Shown here: positions 33,865-43,396 of the stretch, one piece after another
Numbering within the stretch: the first letter of the stretch is position 1
Layout: each line of letters opens with the position of its first letter
Assembly (NCBI RefSeq): GCF_000214035.2
Contig: NZ_AFHG01000052.1
Span: 434,001-498,000, forward strand
Length of the DNA: 64,000 nt
Reading direction: 5' to 3'
Source: Methyloversatilis universalis FAM5
Lineage (GTDB): Bacteria > Pseudomonadota > Gammaproteobacteria > Burkholderiales > Rhodocyclaceae
Translations under genes and position numbers: made by a program
The notes under the pieces: model-generated
Told to the model about the DNA's origin: nothing
Seen by the model: only the letters and a program-made list of their open reading frames with translations
Database searches by the model: none

Positions 33865-36800
33865 ATGTTCTCCCGTTTCTTCATAGACCGGCCCATCTTC
33901 GCCTTCGTCATCTCGATCCTGATCGCGCTGGCGGGCCTGGCGGCGATGCGCACGCTGCCGATCGCGCAGTACCCGGAAATCGCGCCGCCCGAAGTCATGG
34001 TGCGCGCGGTGTATCCGGGCGCGTCGGCCGAAACCATCGCCCAGACCGTGGCCGCGCCGCTGGAAAGCGTCATCACCGGCGTCGAGGGCATGATGTACAT
34101 GCGCTCCACCTCGACCTCGAATGGCGTGGTCGAAATCTACGTCACCTTCGAAATCGGCACCGACCCGGACAAGGCGGCGGTAAACGTGAACAACCGGGTC
34201 AAGCAGGCTGACGCCCGGCTGCCGGAAGAGGTGCGCCGACAGGGCGTGGTGGTCGAGAAGGGCTCGTCCGCTTTCCTGGCGGTGATGGCCTTCTACTCGC
34301 CCAACGGCACCTACGACCAGCTGTACGCGTCTAACTACGTGACGCTGAACGTGCTGGACAACATCAAGAAGATTCCGGGCACGACCAACGTGCAGATCTT
34401 CGGTGCCAAGGACTACGCGATGCGCATCTGGCTGCGGCCGGACCGCATGACCCAGCTCGGCGTCACGGTGCCGGAGATCGCCACCGCGCTGCGCGACCAG
34501 AACGCCCAGTTCGCCGCCGGCAAGATCGGCCAGTCGCCGACCGGTGGCGGCCAGGACATGGTCTACACCATCACCGCCAAGGGCCGCCTGTCCACGGTCG
34601 AGGAATTCGACAACATCATCCTGCGCTCCAACGCCGACGGCTCCAAGCTGCGTCTGCGCGATGTCGCGCGGGTGGAGCTGGGGTCCAAGGACAACGACTT
34701 CAACGGCACCTATAACGGCAAGCCGGCGGTGCTGATGGGCGTGTTCCTGCAGCCGGGCGCCAATGCGCTGGACGTGGCCAAGGAAGTGAAGGGTGCGGTC
34801 GCCGAAATGGCCACCCGCTTCCCGGCCGACCTCACCTATTCGATTCCGTACGACACCACGCGCTTCGTCGAGGTGTCGATCAAGGAAGTGGTGAAGACGC
34901 TGGGCGAAGCGATGATCCTGGTGTTCATCGTGGTGTTCATCTTCCTGCAGAACATCCGCGCTACGCTGATTCCGGTGCTAGCGGTGCCGGTGTCGCTGCT
35001 CGGCACCTTCGCCGGCCTGCATCTGCTCGGTTACTCGATCAACACGCTCACGCTGTTCGGCATGGTGCTGGCGATCGGCATCGTGGTGGATGACGCCATC
35101 GTGGTGCTGGAAAACGTCGAGCGCATCATGCACGAACAGCACCTGACCGCCCGCGAGGCGGCGCTGAAGGCCATGCACGAGGTGACCGGTCCGGTGGTCG
35201 CAATCGTGCTGGTGCTGACTGCGGTGTTCGTGCCGATCGCCTTCCTCGGCGGCCTGACCGGCGAGCTGTACCGTCAGTTCGCGGTCACCATATCGATCGC
35301 GGTGGTGCTGTCCGGCCTGGTGGCGCTCACCATGACGCCGGCGCTGTGCGTGGCGCTGCTGAAGAACGAGCACAAGAGCACCGCCCGTGTCTTCGTGTGG
35401 TTCAACGACTGGTTCACCCGTGTCACCCACCGCTACACCGGCGCGGTCACCTGGATGATCCGCCGCTCGGCGGTCGGCGTGCTGCTGTTCGCCGGCATGG
35501 TGGTCGTGACCGCCGGCCTGTGGTCCAAGACCCCGGGTTCGCTGGTACCGGACGAGGACCAGGGCTATTACATCGCGGCGGTGTTCCTGCCCGATGGCGC
35601 GACGCTCGAACGCACCGACAAGGTGGTGAACGAGGTGATTGCCGCCATCCAGTCCAATCCGGCCAACGAGCACGTGATGGCCTTTTCCGGCATGGACTTC
35701 ATCGGCGGCGGCTTCAAGAACAGCGCGGCCACCATCTTCGTGAGCCAGAAGCACTGGGACGAACGGCAGATGACCACCCAGCAGCTGGTGGGCGAACTGT
35801 TCGGCAAGACCGCGGGCATCAAGGAAGCGCTGGTGCTGGCCTTCAACCCGCCGGCCATCTTCGGTCTGGGCAACACCGGCGGCTTCGAGTTCTATCTGCA
35901 GAACCGCGGTGACGGCGGCACGCCCAAGCTGGTCGAAGGCATGGGCGCGCTGATCGGTGCCTCGCACCAGAGCAAGGTGCTGGCCGGCGGCCTGCAGACG
36001 CTGTGGCGGCCGAACGCGCCCCAGCTCTATGTCGACGTCGACCGCGAGCGCGCCAAGTCGCTGGGCGTTTCGATGAATGACGCCTTCACCACGCTGTCCG
36101 GCACGCTCGGCACCTACTACGTGAACGACTTCAACAAGTTCGGTCGCGTGTGGCAGGTGCTCATGTCCGCCGAAAGCCAGTACCGCCGTTCGCCGGAAGA
36201 CATCGGCCGGCTGTACGTGAAGAACGCCGCCGGCGACATGGTGCCGGTGTCCGCCTTCGCCAAGGTGAATTACAGCGCCGGCCCGGACACGGTGGACCGC
36301 TACAACAATCTGCCGGCAGTGAAGCTGATGGGTCAGGCCGGCCCAGGCTTCTCGTCCGGTCAGGCCATTGCCGAAGTGGAACGTCTGGTGAAGGACCTGC
36401 CGGGCGACCTCAGCTTCGAATGGACCGGCGCCGCCTTCCAGGAAAAGCGCGTGTCCAGCGCTGCCGCGGTGGCGCTGATTCTGGCCGCGGTCATGGTGTT
36501 CCTTATCCTGGCGGCACAGTACGAGAAGTGGTCGCTGCCGTTCTCGGTGCTGCTGGCCATGCCTTTCGGCATCTTCGGTGCGCTGACCGCGGTGTGGCTG
36601 CGCGGCATGACCAATGACGTGTACTTCCAGATCGGTCTGGTGACGCTGCTCGGCCTGTCGGCCAAGAACGCCATCCTGATCGTCGAGTACGCAGTGCTGA
36701 AGCACCAGGAAGGCTATCCGGTCGCCGCCGCGGCGATCGAGGCGGCCCGCCTGCGTCTGCGCCCGATCGTGATGACCTCGCTCGCCTTCATTCTCGGCGT

Positions 36801-37011
36801 GCTGCCGCTGGCGATTTCCAGCGGCGCCGGTGCCGGCGCGCGCGTGTCGGTCGGTACCGGCGTCATCGGCGGCATGGTGGCCGCCACCTTCCTCGCCATC
36901 TTCTTCGTGCCCCTGTTCTACAAACTCATCGTCGATCGCCGTCTGGCGACGCCGGACGAGGAACTGAAGGTGCATAAGCCGGAGCATCCCCATGTCCATG
37001 CCCATCATTGA
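33865..37011 (+). CDS. RND multidrug efflux pump, HAE1 family (AcrB/MexB type)
   Basis: 1048 residues, normal HAE1 length. Twelve transmembrane helices with two large periplasmic loops. The proton-relay acids are Asp409/Asp410 in GIVVDDAIVVLEN and the partner lysine is Lys934 in SAKNAILIVEYA, equivalent to Asp407/Asp408/Lys940 of E. coli AcrB. The N-terminus MFSRFFIDRPIFA is characteristic. It forms a homotrimer and exports hydrophobic and amphiphilic drugs with the adaptor before it and the outer membrane factor after it. The RBS AAGGGGA is seven bases upstream. Confidence 0.95.
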   Translation: MFSRFFIDRPIFAFVISILIALAGLAAMRTLPIAQYPEIAPPEVMVRAVYPGASAETIAQTVAAPLESVITGVEGMMYMRSTSTSNGVVEIYVTFEIGTDPDKAAVNVNNRVKQADARLPEEVRRQGVVVEKGSSAFLAVMAFYSPNGTYDQLYASNYVTLNVLDNIKKIPGTTNVQIFGAKDYAMRIWLRPDRMTQLGVTVPEIATALRDQNAQFAAGKIGQSPTGGGQDMVYTITAKGRLSTVEEFDNIILRSNADGSKLRLRDVARVELGSKDNDFNGTYNGKPAVLMGVFLQPGANALDVAKEVKGAVAEMATRFPADLTYSIPYDTTRFVEVSIKEVVKTLGEAMILVFIVVFIFLQNIRATLIPVLAVPVSLLGTFAGLHLLGYSINTLTLFGMVLAIGIVVDDAIVVLENVERIMHEQHLTAREAALKAMHEVTGPVVAIVLVLTAVFVPIAFLGGLTGELYRQFAVTISIAVVLSGLVALTMTPALCVALLKNEHKSTARVFVWFNDWFTRVTHRYTGAVTWMIRRSAVGVLLFAGMVVVTAGLWSKTPGSLVPDEDQGYYIAAVFLPDGATLERTDKVVNEVIAAIQSNPANEHVMAFSGMDFIGGGFKNSAATIFVSQKHWDERQMTTQQLVGELFGKTAGIKEALVLAFNPPAIFGLGNTGGFEFYLQNRGDGGTPKLVEGMGALIGASHQSKVLAGGLQTLWRPNAPQLYVDVDRERAKSLGVSMNDAFTTLSGTLGTYYVNDFNKFGRVWQVLMSAESQYRRSPEDIGRLYVKNAAGDMVPVSAFAKVNYSAGPDTVDRYNNLPAVKLMGQAGPGFSSGQAIAEVERLVKDLPGDLSFEWTGAAFQEKRVSSAAAVALILAAVMVFLILAAQYEKWSLPFSVLLAMPFGIFGALTAVWLRGMTNDVYFQIGLVTLLGLSAKNAILIVEYAVLKHQEGYPVAAAAIEAARLRLRPIVMTSLAFILGVLPLAISSGAGAGARVSVGTGVIGGMVAATFLAIFFVPLFYKLIVDRRLATPDEELKVHKPEHPHVHAHH

Positions 37012-38455
37012 TCGCACGCGCCGCAGCGTGCTGGCGGCCGCGGTCGCGGCCGCGCTGCTGTCGGCCTGCGCACTGACGCCGCAGGCCACGCCCGAACTCG
37101 ACCTGCCGGCGGTCAGCGCGCAGACCCCGGCCGAACTCGACCAGTGGTGGCAGAGCTTCCGCGACCCGGTGCTCGACGCGCTGATCGCCGAGGCGCTGGA
37201 ACGCAACGACGACGTGGTCATCGCCGCGCAGCGGGTGCAGGCGTCGCGCGCCACGCTGGATCTGGTGCGCATCAATCGCCTGCCGGACGCCAGCCTGTCG
37301 CTGTCCGGCAGCCGCCAGCAGTACAGCAACGAACGGCCCATCCCCGGCCGGCCGCGTCAGTACAACACGGTGCTGGGCGGCATTTCGGCATCGTACGAAC
37401 TGGACCTGTTCGGCCGCCTGTCCGGCCAGCGCGACGTCGCCCGCCAGCAGCTGGCCGCCAGCCGCTACGCGCTGGAAGGACTGCGCGCGTCGGTGTCGGC
37501 CCAGGTGGCGCGCGCCTATTTCAATCTGCGTGCGCTGGACGCGGACGAAGCGCTGCTGTCGCAGACCCTGGCCACCCGCGAGGCAGCGCTGGCGCTGCGC
37601 GAGAAGCAGTTCGCCGGCGGTGCGCTGAGCGGCTACGACCTGGAAATTTCACGCTCCGAGCGCGCCAGCGTCGCGGCCGCGCTGGCCACCACGCGCAGCG
37701 CGCGCGAACAGGCGGAAACCGCGCTCGCGGTGCTGCTCGGCCGCTCGCCGCGCGAACTGGTGGAGAAGATGCCGGAACGCGGTCTGGCGCTGTCCACGCT
37801 GGCGGTGCAGCCGGAAATTCCGGCCGGTCTCAGTTCCGACCTGCTGGCCCGCCGCGCCGACGTGCGTGCCGCCGAAGCCAATCTGGCGGCCGCCAGCCTC
37901 AGTGTCGAAGTCGCGAGAACCCAGTGGTTTCCGACCATTTCGCTGACCGCCGGTCTGGGCGGTGAAAGTGCGGCGCTGGGCAGCCTGCTGTCCTCGTCCG
38001 CCCGCACCTGGAACATCGGCGCCGCCATCGCCCAGCCGCTGGTCGGCCTGCTCAGCACGCGCGCCATCGTTGCGCAGTCCGAAGCCGAGCGTGCGCAGAT
38101 CGCACAGACCTACCAGCAGGCCGCGCGACAGGCCTACGGCGACGCGCTGACCGCGCTGTCCGCCGCCCGCGGCGCGAAAGAGGCGATGGACGAAACCACC
38201 ACGCTGTACGACGCCACCCGCAAGGCGCGCGATCTGGCGGAAAAGAACTACAGCGCCGGCCGCGCCAGCCGCATCGTGCTGCTCGACGCCGAGCGCGAAA
38301 AGCTGTCGGCCGAGCGCCAGCTCATCGCCACCCGGCTGGACCGCGTGACTGCGCTGGTGAATACCTACCAGGCTCTGGGCGGCGGCTGGTCCGGGCAGAT
38401 CCCGACCGGCGGCGACGACGAAAAGCTGGAGAACGCGCCCACTGCGTCCCGCTGA
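36992..38455 (+). CDS. Outer membrane efflux lipoprotein (OprM/NodT family)
   Basis: 487 residues. Lipoprotein signal with LLSAC (Cys26), then two OEP repeats forming the TolC-like barrel and tunnel. Diagnostic pieces are WWQSFRDPVLDALIAEAL near the N-terminus and ARRADVRAAEANLAAA and NYSAGRAS later. The gene overlaps the end of the pump gene by 20 bases, so translation is coupled and it is the dedicated channel of this pump. An ATG at 36998 is an alternative start of the same product. Confidence 0.93.
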   Translation: MSMPIIDRTRRSVLAAAVAAALLSACALTPQATPELDLPAVSAQTPAELDQWWQSFRDPVLDALIAEALERNDDVVIAAQRVQASRATLDLVRINRLPDASLSLSGSRQQYSNERPIPGRPRQYNTVLGGISASYELDLFGRLSGQRDVARQQLAASRYALEGLRASVSAQVARAYFNLRALDADEALLSQTLATREAALALREKQFAGGALSGYDLEISRSERASVAAALATTRSAREQAETALAVLLGRSPRELVEKMPERGLALSTLAVQPEIPAGLSSDLLARRADVRAAEANLAAASLSVEVARTQWFPTISLTAGLGGESAALGSLLSSSARTWNIGAAIAQPLVGLLSTRAIVAQSEAERAQIAQTYQQAARQAYGDALTALSAARGAKEAMDETTTLYDATRKARDLAEKNYSAGRASRIVLLDAEREKLSAERQLIATRLDRVTALVNTYQALGGGWSGQIPTGGDDEKLENAPTASR

Positions 38456-38483
38456 AGATTCCCTCTCCTCCTCCAAGGAAGTT

Positions 38484-38513
38484 TGGCGCGGGCCTGTCCC
38501 GCGCCATTTTTTT
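38484..38513 (+). terminator. Intrinsic terminator of the AcrAB-OprM-like operon
   Basis: Nine-base-pair G/C stem, TGGCGCGGG (38484-38492) with CCCGCGCCA (38498-38506), five-base loop, then seven T residues (38507-38513). A textbook rho-independent terminator separating the two RND operons. Confidence 0.93.
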
Positions 38514-38718
38514 GCCTGTCTTACCGGTCATTCGCCCTGCGCTGCCCGGCCGCCGGGCGTCGGTGAATAGCGATGTGTGACCGCGATTTACACGCCATTC
38601 ACAAGCAGGTGTGGCTGCGCGCGAGCGCGTTAACACGGCTGCACGATAATGGACGTCCTCTCCCGAGCGGCTGGCCCGATGCCGTGCTCGGACCGTTCCG
38701 AACCGATCGAACAGAACA

Positions 38719-40053
38719 ATGACCACTTCCGGATCCTCTTCCACCCCCGCCACGCGCAAGCCGCGCTGGCCCTGGGTCATGATGCTTCTGCTGCTGGCCG
38801 GCCTGAGCGCCGGCGGCTATTACGCCTATCAGCGCACCAAGCCGACCGACGGCGAGGGCGGCCCGCCGGGCATGGGGCCGGGCGGGCCGCGCCCCGGTGC
38901 TGCCGCAGGCGGACCTTCGGGTGGCCGCCGTTTCGGCGGCGAGCCGCGTGTCGGCAGCGCGCTGGCGGTGCGCACCGACCTGCCGGTGCACCTGTCGGCA
39001 CTGGGTACGGTGACCGCGATCGAAAGCGTGGTGGTGCGCAGCCGGGTCGAGGGCGAGCTGCAGTCGCTGCATTTCACCGAAGGCCAGCGGGTGAAGAAGG
39101 GCGATCTGCTGGCGCAGATCGATCCGCGCGCCTTCGAGGTGGAACTGGCCCAGGGGCAGGCTGCGAAGGCGCGCAACCAGGCGCTGCTGGTGAATGCGAA
39201 GGAGGATCTGGCGCGCTACGAAACGCTGCTGGCACAGGACTCCATCGCCGCCCAGCAGGTGAGCAACCAGCGTTCGCTGGTGCGGCAGTATGAAGCGGCG
39301 GTGCTGGCGGACGACGCCACCATCGCCAACGCCCAGCTGTCGCTGAAGTACGCGCGCATCACCGCGCCGATCAGCGGCCGCGTGGGTCTGCGTCAGGCCA
39401 CCCCCGGCAACATCGTGCGCACCTCGGACACCAACGGCCTGCTGACGCTGACCCAGGAAGCACCGATTTCGGTGGTGTTCGCGCTGCCCGAACCGCAGCT
39501 CGCGCAGGTGCGCAGCGCGATCGCGCGCGGCGGCCTGCCGGTCGAGGCGCGCGATCGCGAGAACCGTACGGTGCTCGCCACCGGCACGCTGCGCATCCTG
39601 GACAACCAGATCGATGTCGCCACCGGCACGGTGAAGGCCAAGGCGATCTTTGCCAATGACGACGGCGCGCTGTTCCCCAACCAGTTCGTGAACGTGCGTC
39701 TTCGCGTCGATACGCTGGCGGGTGTCACCGTGGTGCCGGTGACCGCGATACAGCGCGGCGCCAGCGGCCCCTTCGTCTATGTGATCGGCGAGGACCGCAA
39801 GGCGGTCATGCGGCCGGTCAAGGTGGGCGTGCTCGAAGGCGAGCAGCAGCAGGTGACCGACGGCCTGCAACCGGGCGAACGGGTGGTGACCGACGGCGTG
39901 GACCGTCTGCGCGAAGGCGATACCGTGAAGCTGGACGATGCGCCGCCGGGCGGTCGCGCCGGACGCGGCGACGGCCGGCCGGGTGGCGCAGCCGGTGGCA
40001 AGGGCGGTGAGCGCAGTGGCGGCGAACGTCGTGCCGCGCCGGCTGCGCCGTAA
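38719..40053 (+). CDS. mdtA: RND efflux periplasmic adaptor (MdtA type)
   Basis: 444 residues. One N-terminal membrane anchor (about residues 17-36) instead of a lipobox, then a Gly/Pro-rich linker, lipoyl halves, a hairpin, beta-barrel and membrane-proximal domains. Motifs typical of MdtA are ALGTVTAIESVVVRSRVEGEL and YARITAPISGRVGLRQ. The C-terminal 45 residues are a Gly/Arg-rich tail of low complexity. First gene of mdtABC plus an outer membrane factor. The upstream 205 bases have only a lone GATAAT (38645-38650), so the promoter is not clear. Confidence 0.92.
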   Translation: MTTSGSSSTPATRKPRWPWVMMLLLLAGLSAGGYYAYQRTKPTDGEGGPPGMGPGGPRPGAAAGGPSGGRRFGGEPRVGSALAVRTDLPVHLSALGTVTAIESVVVRSRVEGELQSLHFTEGQRVKKGDLLAQIDPRAFEVELAQGQAAKARNQALLVNAKEDLARYETLLAQDSIAAQQVSNQRSLVRQYEAAVLADDATIANAQLSLKYARITAPISGRVGLRQATPGNIVRTSDTNGLLTLTQEAPISVVFALPEPQLAQVRSAIARGGLPVEARDRENRTVLATGTLRILDNQIDVATGTVKAKAIFANDDGALFPNQFVNVRLRVDTLAGVTVVPVTAIQRGASGPFVYVIGEDRKAVMRPVKVGVLEGEQQQVTDGLQPGERVVTDGVDRLREGDTVKLDDAPPGGRAGRGDGRPGGAAGGKGGERSGGERRAAPAAP

Positions 40054-40068
40054 GGCGACGGACCGTCG

Positions 40069-43000
40069 ATGAATCCGTCCCGTCTGTTCATCCTGCGGCC
40101 GGTGGCCACCTCGCTGCTGATGGTGGCGCTGCTGGTGGCTGGCTTCCTCGCCTACCGACTGCTGCCGGTGGCGGCGCTGCCGCAGGTCGATTACCCGACC
40201 ATGCAGGTGGTCACCTTCTACCCGGGCGCCAGCCCGGAACTGACCACCTCGCTCATCACCGCACCGCTGGAGCGTCAGTTCGGCCAGATGCCCGGTCTGG
40301 TGCAGATGAATTCCATCAGTTCCGCCGGCGCCTCGGTGGTGACGCTGCGCTTCGGTCTGGACATTTCGCTCGATACCGCGCAGCAGGAGGTGCAGGCGGC
40401 GATCAATGCGGCCACCACGCTGCTGCCGTCCGAACTGCCGGCACCGCCGGTCTACAGCAAGGTGAATCCGGCCGACGCGCCGGTCATGACGCTGGCGGTC
40501 AGTTCGAAATCGGTGCCGCTGCACCTGCTGGAAGAGGCGGTGAGCAACCGGCTGGCGCAGAAGATTTCGCAGCAGTCCGGCGTCGGTCTGGTCAGCATTT
40601 CCGGCGGCCAGCGGCGGGCGGTGCGGGTGCGCGTGAATCCGTCGGCGGTGGCCGCCTACGGCCTCAGCCTGGAGCAGCTGCGCGCTGCGGTGGTGGCCAC
40701 CAGTTCCAATCAGGCCAAGGGCAGTTTCGACGGTCCGACCCGGGCCACCACGCTGGACGCCAACGACCAGCTGCGTTCGGCCGACGAGTACCGGCGCAGC
40801 GTGATCGCGTGGAAGAACGGCGCGCCGATCCGGCTGCAGGACGTGGCCGAGGTGGTCGATGGCCCGGAGAACCGGCTGCTCGCTGCCTGGGCCAATGAAA
40901 CGCCGGCCCTCATCCTGAACATCCAGCGTCAGCCGGGCGCCAACGTGATCGACGTGGTGCGACGCATCCAGGCGCTGCTGCCGGAACTGCAGACCGCGTT
41001 GCCGGACGCGGTGGACGTGCAGGTGCTGACCGACCGCACCGAGTCGATCCGCACCTCGGTGCATGACGTGCAGGTCGAACTGGTGATGGCGGTTCTGCTG
41101 GTGGTGGCGGTCATTTTCGTGTTCCTGCGCAACGGCCGCGCCACGCTGATTCCGGCGGTCGCGGTGCCGCTGTCGCTGGTCGGCAGCTTCGCGATCATGT
41201 ATCTGGCCGGCTTCTCGGTGAACAACCTGACGCTGATGGCCATGGTGATCGCCGCCGGCTTCGTGGTCGACGACGCCATCGTGATGACCGAGAACATCGC
41301 CCGCCACCTTGAAATGGGCAAGGGCGCGATGCAGGCCGCGCTCGATGGCGCGAAGGAAATCGGCTTCACCATCATTTCGCTCACCGTGTCGCTGGTGGCG
41401 GTGCTGATTCCGCTGCTGTTCATGCAGGACGTGGTGGGCCGGCTGTTCCGCGAATTCGCGCTCACGCTCACCTTCGCCATCCTGCTGTCGGCCGTGGTGT
41501 CGCTGACGCTGACGCCGATGATGGCCGGCCGCCTGCTGAAAGCCGAAGGCGGCCACGACGCGCCGCACGAGGGCTGGTACGCGCGGCTGCTGGCCGGCTA
41601 CGAGCGCACGCTGGGCTGGGTGCTCGATCACCAGCGGCTGACGCTGCTGGCGGCGGTCGCCACGTTCGCGGTCACCGCGCTGCTGTATCTGGCGGTGCCG
41701 AAGGGCTTTTTCCCGGTGCAGGACACCGGCCTGATCCAGGGCGTGTCCGAAGCCGAACCCACCATTTCATTCGCCGCGATGAGTGCGCGCCAGCAGGCGC
41801 TGGCCGAAGTGCTGCTGCGCGATCCGGACGTCGACAGCGTCAGTTCCTTCATCGGCGTCGACGGCCAGAATCCGACGCTGAATACTGGCCGCATGCAGAT
41901 CAAGCTCAGGCCGCTGGCCGCGCGCAGCGACCGCGCGCCGGACATCGCGCGCCGGCTGGAAGCGGCCGCGCGTGAGGTGCCGGGTATCACGCTCTACCTG
42001 CAGCCGGTACAGGACCTCACCATCGAGGACCGGGTGACCCGCGCCCAGTATCCCTTCGTGCTGCAGGCCACCCGGCATGAAGACCTGCTGGAATGGGTGC
42101 CGCGGCTGGTGGAGGCGCTGCAGCATTCGGACCGGCTCGCCCAGGTCAGCAGTGATCTGGCCACCGGCGGCCTGCAGGCCTATGTGGACATCGACCGCGC
42201 GACTGCCGCCCGGGTCGGCGTGACCGTGGCCGACATCGACGCCGCGCTGTACAACGCCTTTGGCCAGCGGCTCATTTCGACCATCTTCACCCAGTCCAGC
42301 CAGTACCGCGTGGTGCTGGACGTGCAGCCGCAGTTCCAGATCGGTCCGGAGGCGATCGCGCAGCTGCACGTGATGTCGGCCGACGGCCAGCAGGTGCCGC
42401 TGGGCAGCCTGGTGCGGGTCGAGGAGCGGCCGGCCCGGCTGGCGCTTGGCCGCCAGGGGCAGTTCCCGTCGGCCACGCTGTCCTTCAACCTGCCGCACGG
42501 CGTGTCGCTGGGCGAGGCGGTGGACGAGGTCGAGGCGGTGCGCGCCCGGCTGGGCATGCCGGCCACGATGTCGCTGAAATGGCAGGGCGCGGCGGAAGCC
42601 TTCCGCGCCTCGCTCACCAATACGCTGTGGCTCATCCTGGCGGCGGTGGTGACCATGTACATCGTGCTGGGCGTGCTGTACGAAAGCTATGTCCATCCGC
42701 TCACCATCCTGAGCACGCTGCCGTCGGCCGCCATCGGCGCGCTGCTGGCGCTGCTGCTGGCCGGCCAGTCGCTCGACATGATCGCGGTGATCGGCATCAT
42801 CCTGCTGATCGGCATCGTGAAGAAGAACGCCATCATGATGATCGACTTCGCGCTGGAGGCCGAACGCCATCAGGGCATGGCGCCGCGTGACGCCATCTTC
42901 CAGGCCTGCCTGCTGCGCCTGCGCCCCATCCTGATGACCACCGCCGCCGCGCTGCTCGGCGCGCTGCCGCTGGTGTTCGGCGGCGGCATGGGTTCGGAAC

Positions 43001-43167
43001 TGCGCTTCCCGCTCGGCCTCACCATGGTGGGCGGCCTGCTGGTGAGCCAGGTGCTCACGCTGTATACGACGCCGGTCATCTACCTCGCCTTCGGGCGCCT
43101 GTTCCGGCTGCCGCCGGCCGGGGCAGCAGCGGATGCAGAGGCGGAAGCGGGGAGCGCAGCGCGATGA
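40069..43167 (+). CDS. mdtB: RND efflux pump subunit (MdtB type)
   Basis: 1032 residues with the N-terminus [20 protein letters not shown] typical of MdtB. Proton-relay residues Asp401/Asp402 in [13 protein letters not shown] and the lysine in [12 protein letters not shown]. In E. coli MdtB and MdtC form a B2C heterotrimer that exports bile salts and novobiocin; the same arrangement is likely here. It is followed not by a tight junction but by 229 bases of repeat-containing DNA before mdtC. Confidence 0.94.
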   Translation: MNPSRLFILRPVATSLLMVALLVAGFLAYRLLPVAALPQVDYPTMQVVTFYPGASPELTTSLITAPLERQFGQMPGLVQMNSISSAGASVVTLRFGLDISLDTAQQEVQAAINAATTLLPSELPAPPVYSKVNPADAPVMTLAVSSKSVPLHLLEEAVSNRLAQKISQQSGVGLVSISGGQRRAVRVRVNPSAVAAYGLSLEQLRAAVVATSSNQAKGSFDGPTRATTLDANDQLRSADEYRRSVIAWKNGAPIRLQDVAEVVDGPENRLLAAWANETPALILNIQRQPGANVIDVVRRIQALLPELQTALPDAVDVQVLTDRTESIRTSVHDVQVELVMAVLLVVAVIFVFLRNGRATLIPAVAVPLSLVGSFAIMYLAGFSVNNLTLMAMVIAAGFVVDDAIVMTENIARHLEMGKGAMQAALDGAKEIGFTIISLTVSLVAVLIPLLFMQDVVGRLFREFALTLTFAILLSAVVSLTLTPMMAGRLLKAEGGHDAPHEGWYARLLAGYERTLGWVLDHQRLTLLAAVATFAVTALLYLAVPKGFFPVQDTGLIQGVSEAEPTISFAAMSARQQALAEVLLRDPDVDSVSSFIGVDGQNPTLNTGRMQIKLRPLAARSDRAPDIARRLEAAAREVPGITLYLQPVQDLTIEDRVTRAQYPFVLQATRHEDLLEWVPRLVEALQHSDRLAQVSSDLATGGLQAYVDIDRATAARVGVTVADIDAALYNAFGQRLISTIFTQSSQYRVVLDVQPQFQIGPEAIAQLHVMSADGQQVPLGSLVRVEERPARLALGRQGQFPSATLSFNLPHGVSLGEAVDEVEAVRARLGMPATMSLKWQGAAEAFRASLTNTLWLILAAVVTMYIVLGVLYESYVHPLTILSTLPSAAIGALLALLLAGQSLDMIAVIGIILLIGIVKKNAIMMIDFALEAERHQGMAPRDAIFQACLLRLRPILMTTAAALLGALPLVFGGGMGSELRFPLGLTMVGGLLVSQVLTLYTTPVIYLAFGRLFRLPPAGAAADAEAEAGSAAR

Positions 43168-43396
43168 GCATTCCGCCCGGCCGCCCGAAGAAATGCTCAC
43201 CCTCCCCCGGGGAGGATGTCGCGCAGCGACAGGAGGGCTGTCTGGTCTGCATTCCGCCCGGCCGCCCGAAGGGATGCTCGCCCTCCCTCGGGGGTGGAGC
43301 AGGGGTCTCGCGGAGCATGGCTCCGCGCCTGCGTAACGGGCCGTCCGTGCCGGATCGGCACTGCCAGGTGCCGCGCAGCGGCAGGAGGGTCTGGCA
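43168..43396. repeat. REP-like repeat cassette between mdtB and mdtC
   Basis: Two direct copies of a 23-base block (43168-43190 and 43249-43271, both starting GCATTCCGCCCGG) continue with near-identical ATGCTCRCCCTCCC sequence. Each copy can fold, because GCATTCC is complementary to the following GGATGC-type bases. A second motif, CGCGCAGCGACAGGAGGG (about 43220-43237), returns as CGCGCAGCGGCAGGAGGG just before mdtC (about 43372-43389), where its AGGAGG serves as the ribosome binding site. CCTCCCCCGGGGAGG (43201-43215) is a further hairpin. No credible gene is present. Confidence 0.75.

Noticed and set aside
38599-41631. 1010-codon minus-strand frame opposite mdtA-mdtB
   Set aside because: Shadow of well-supported RND genes; no start context or motif.
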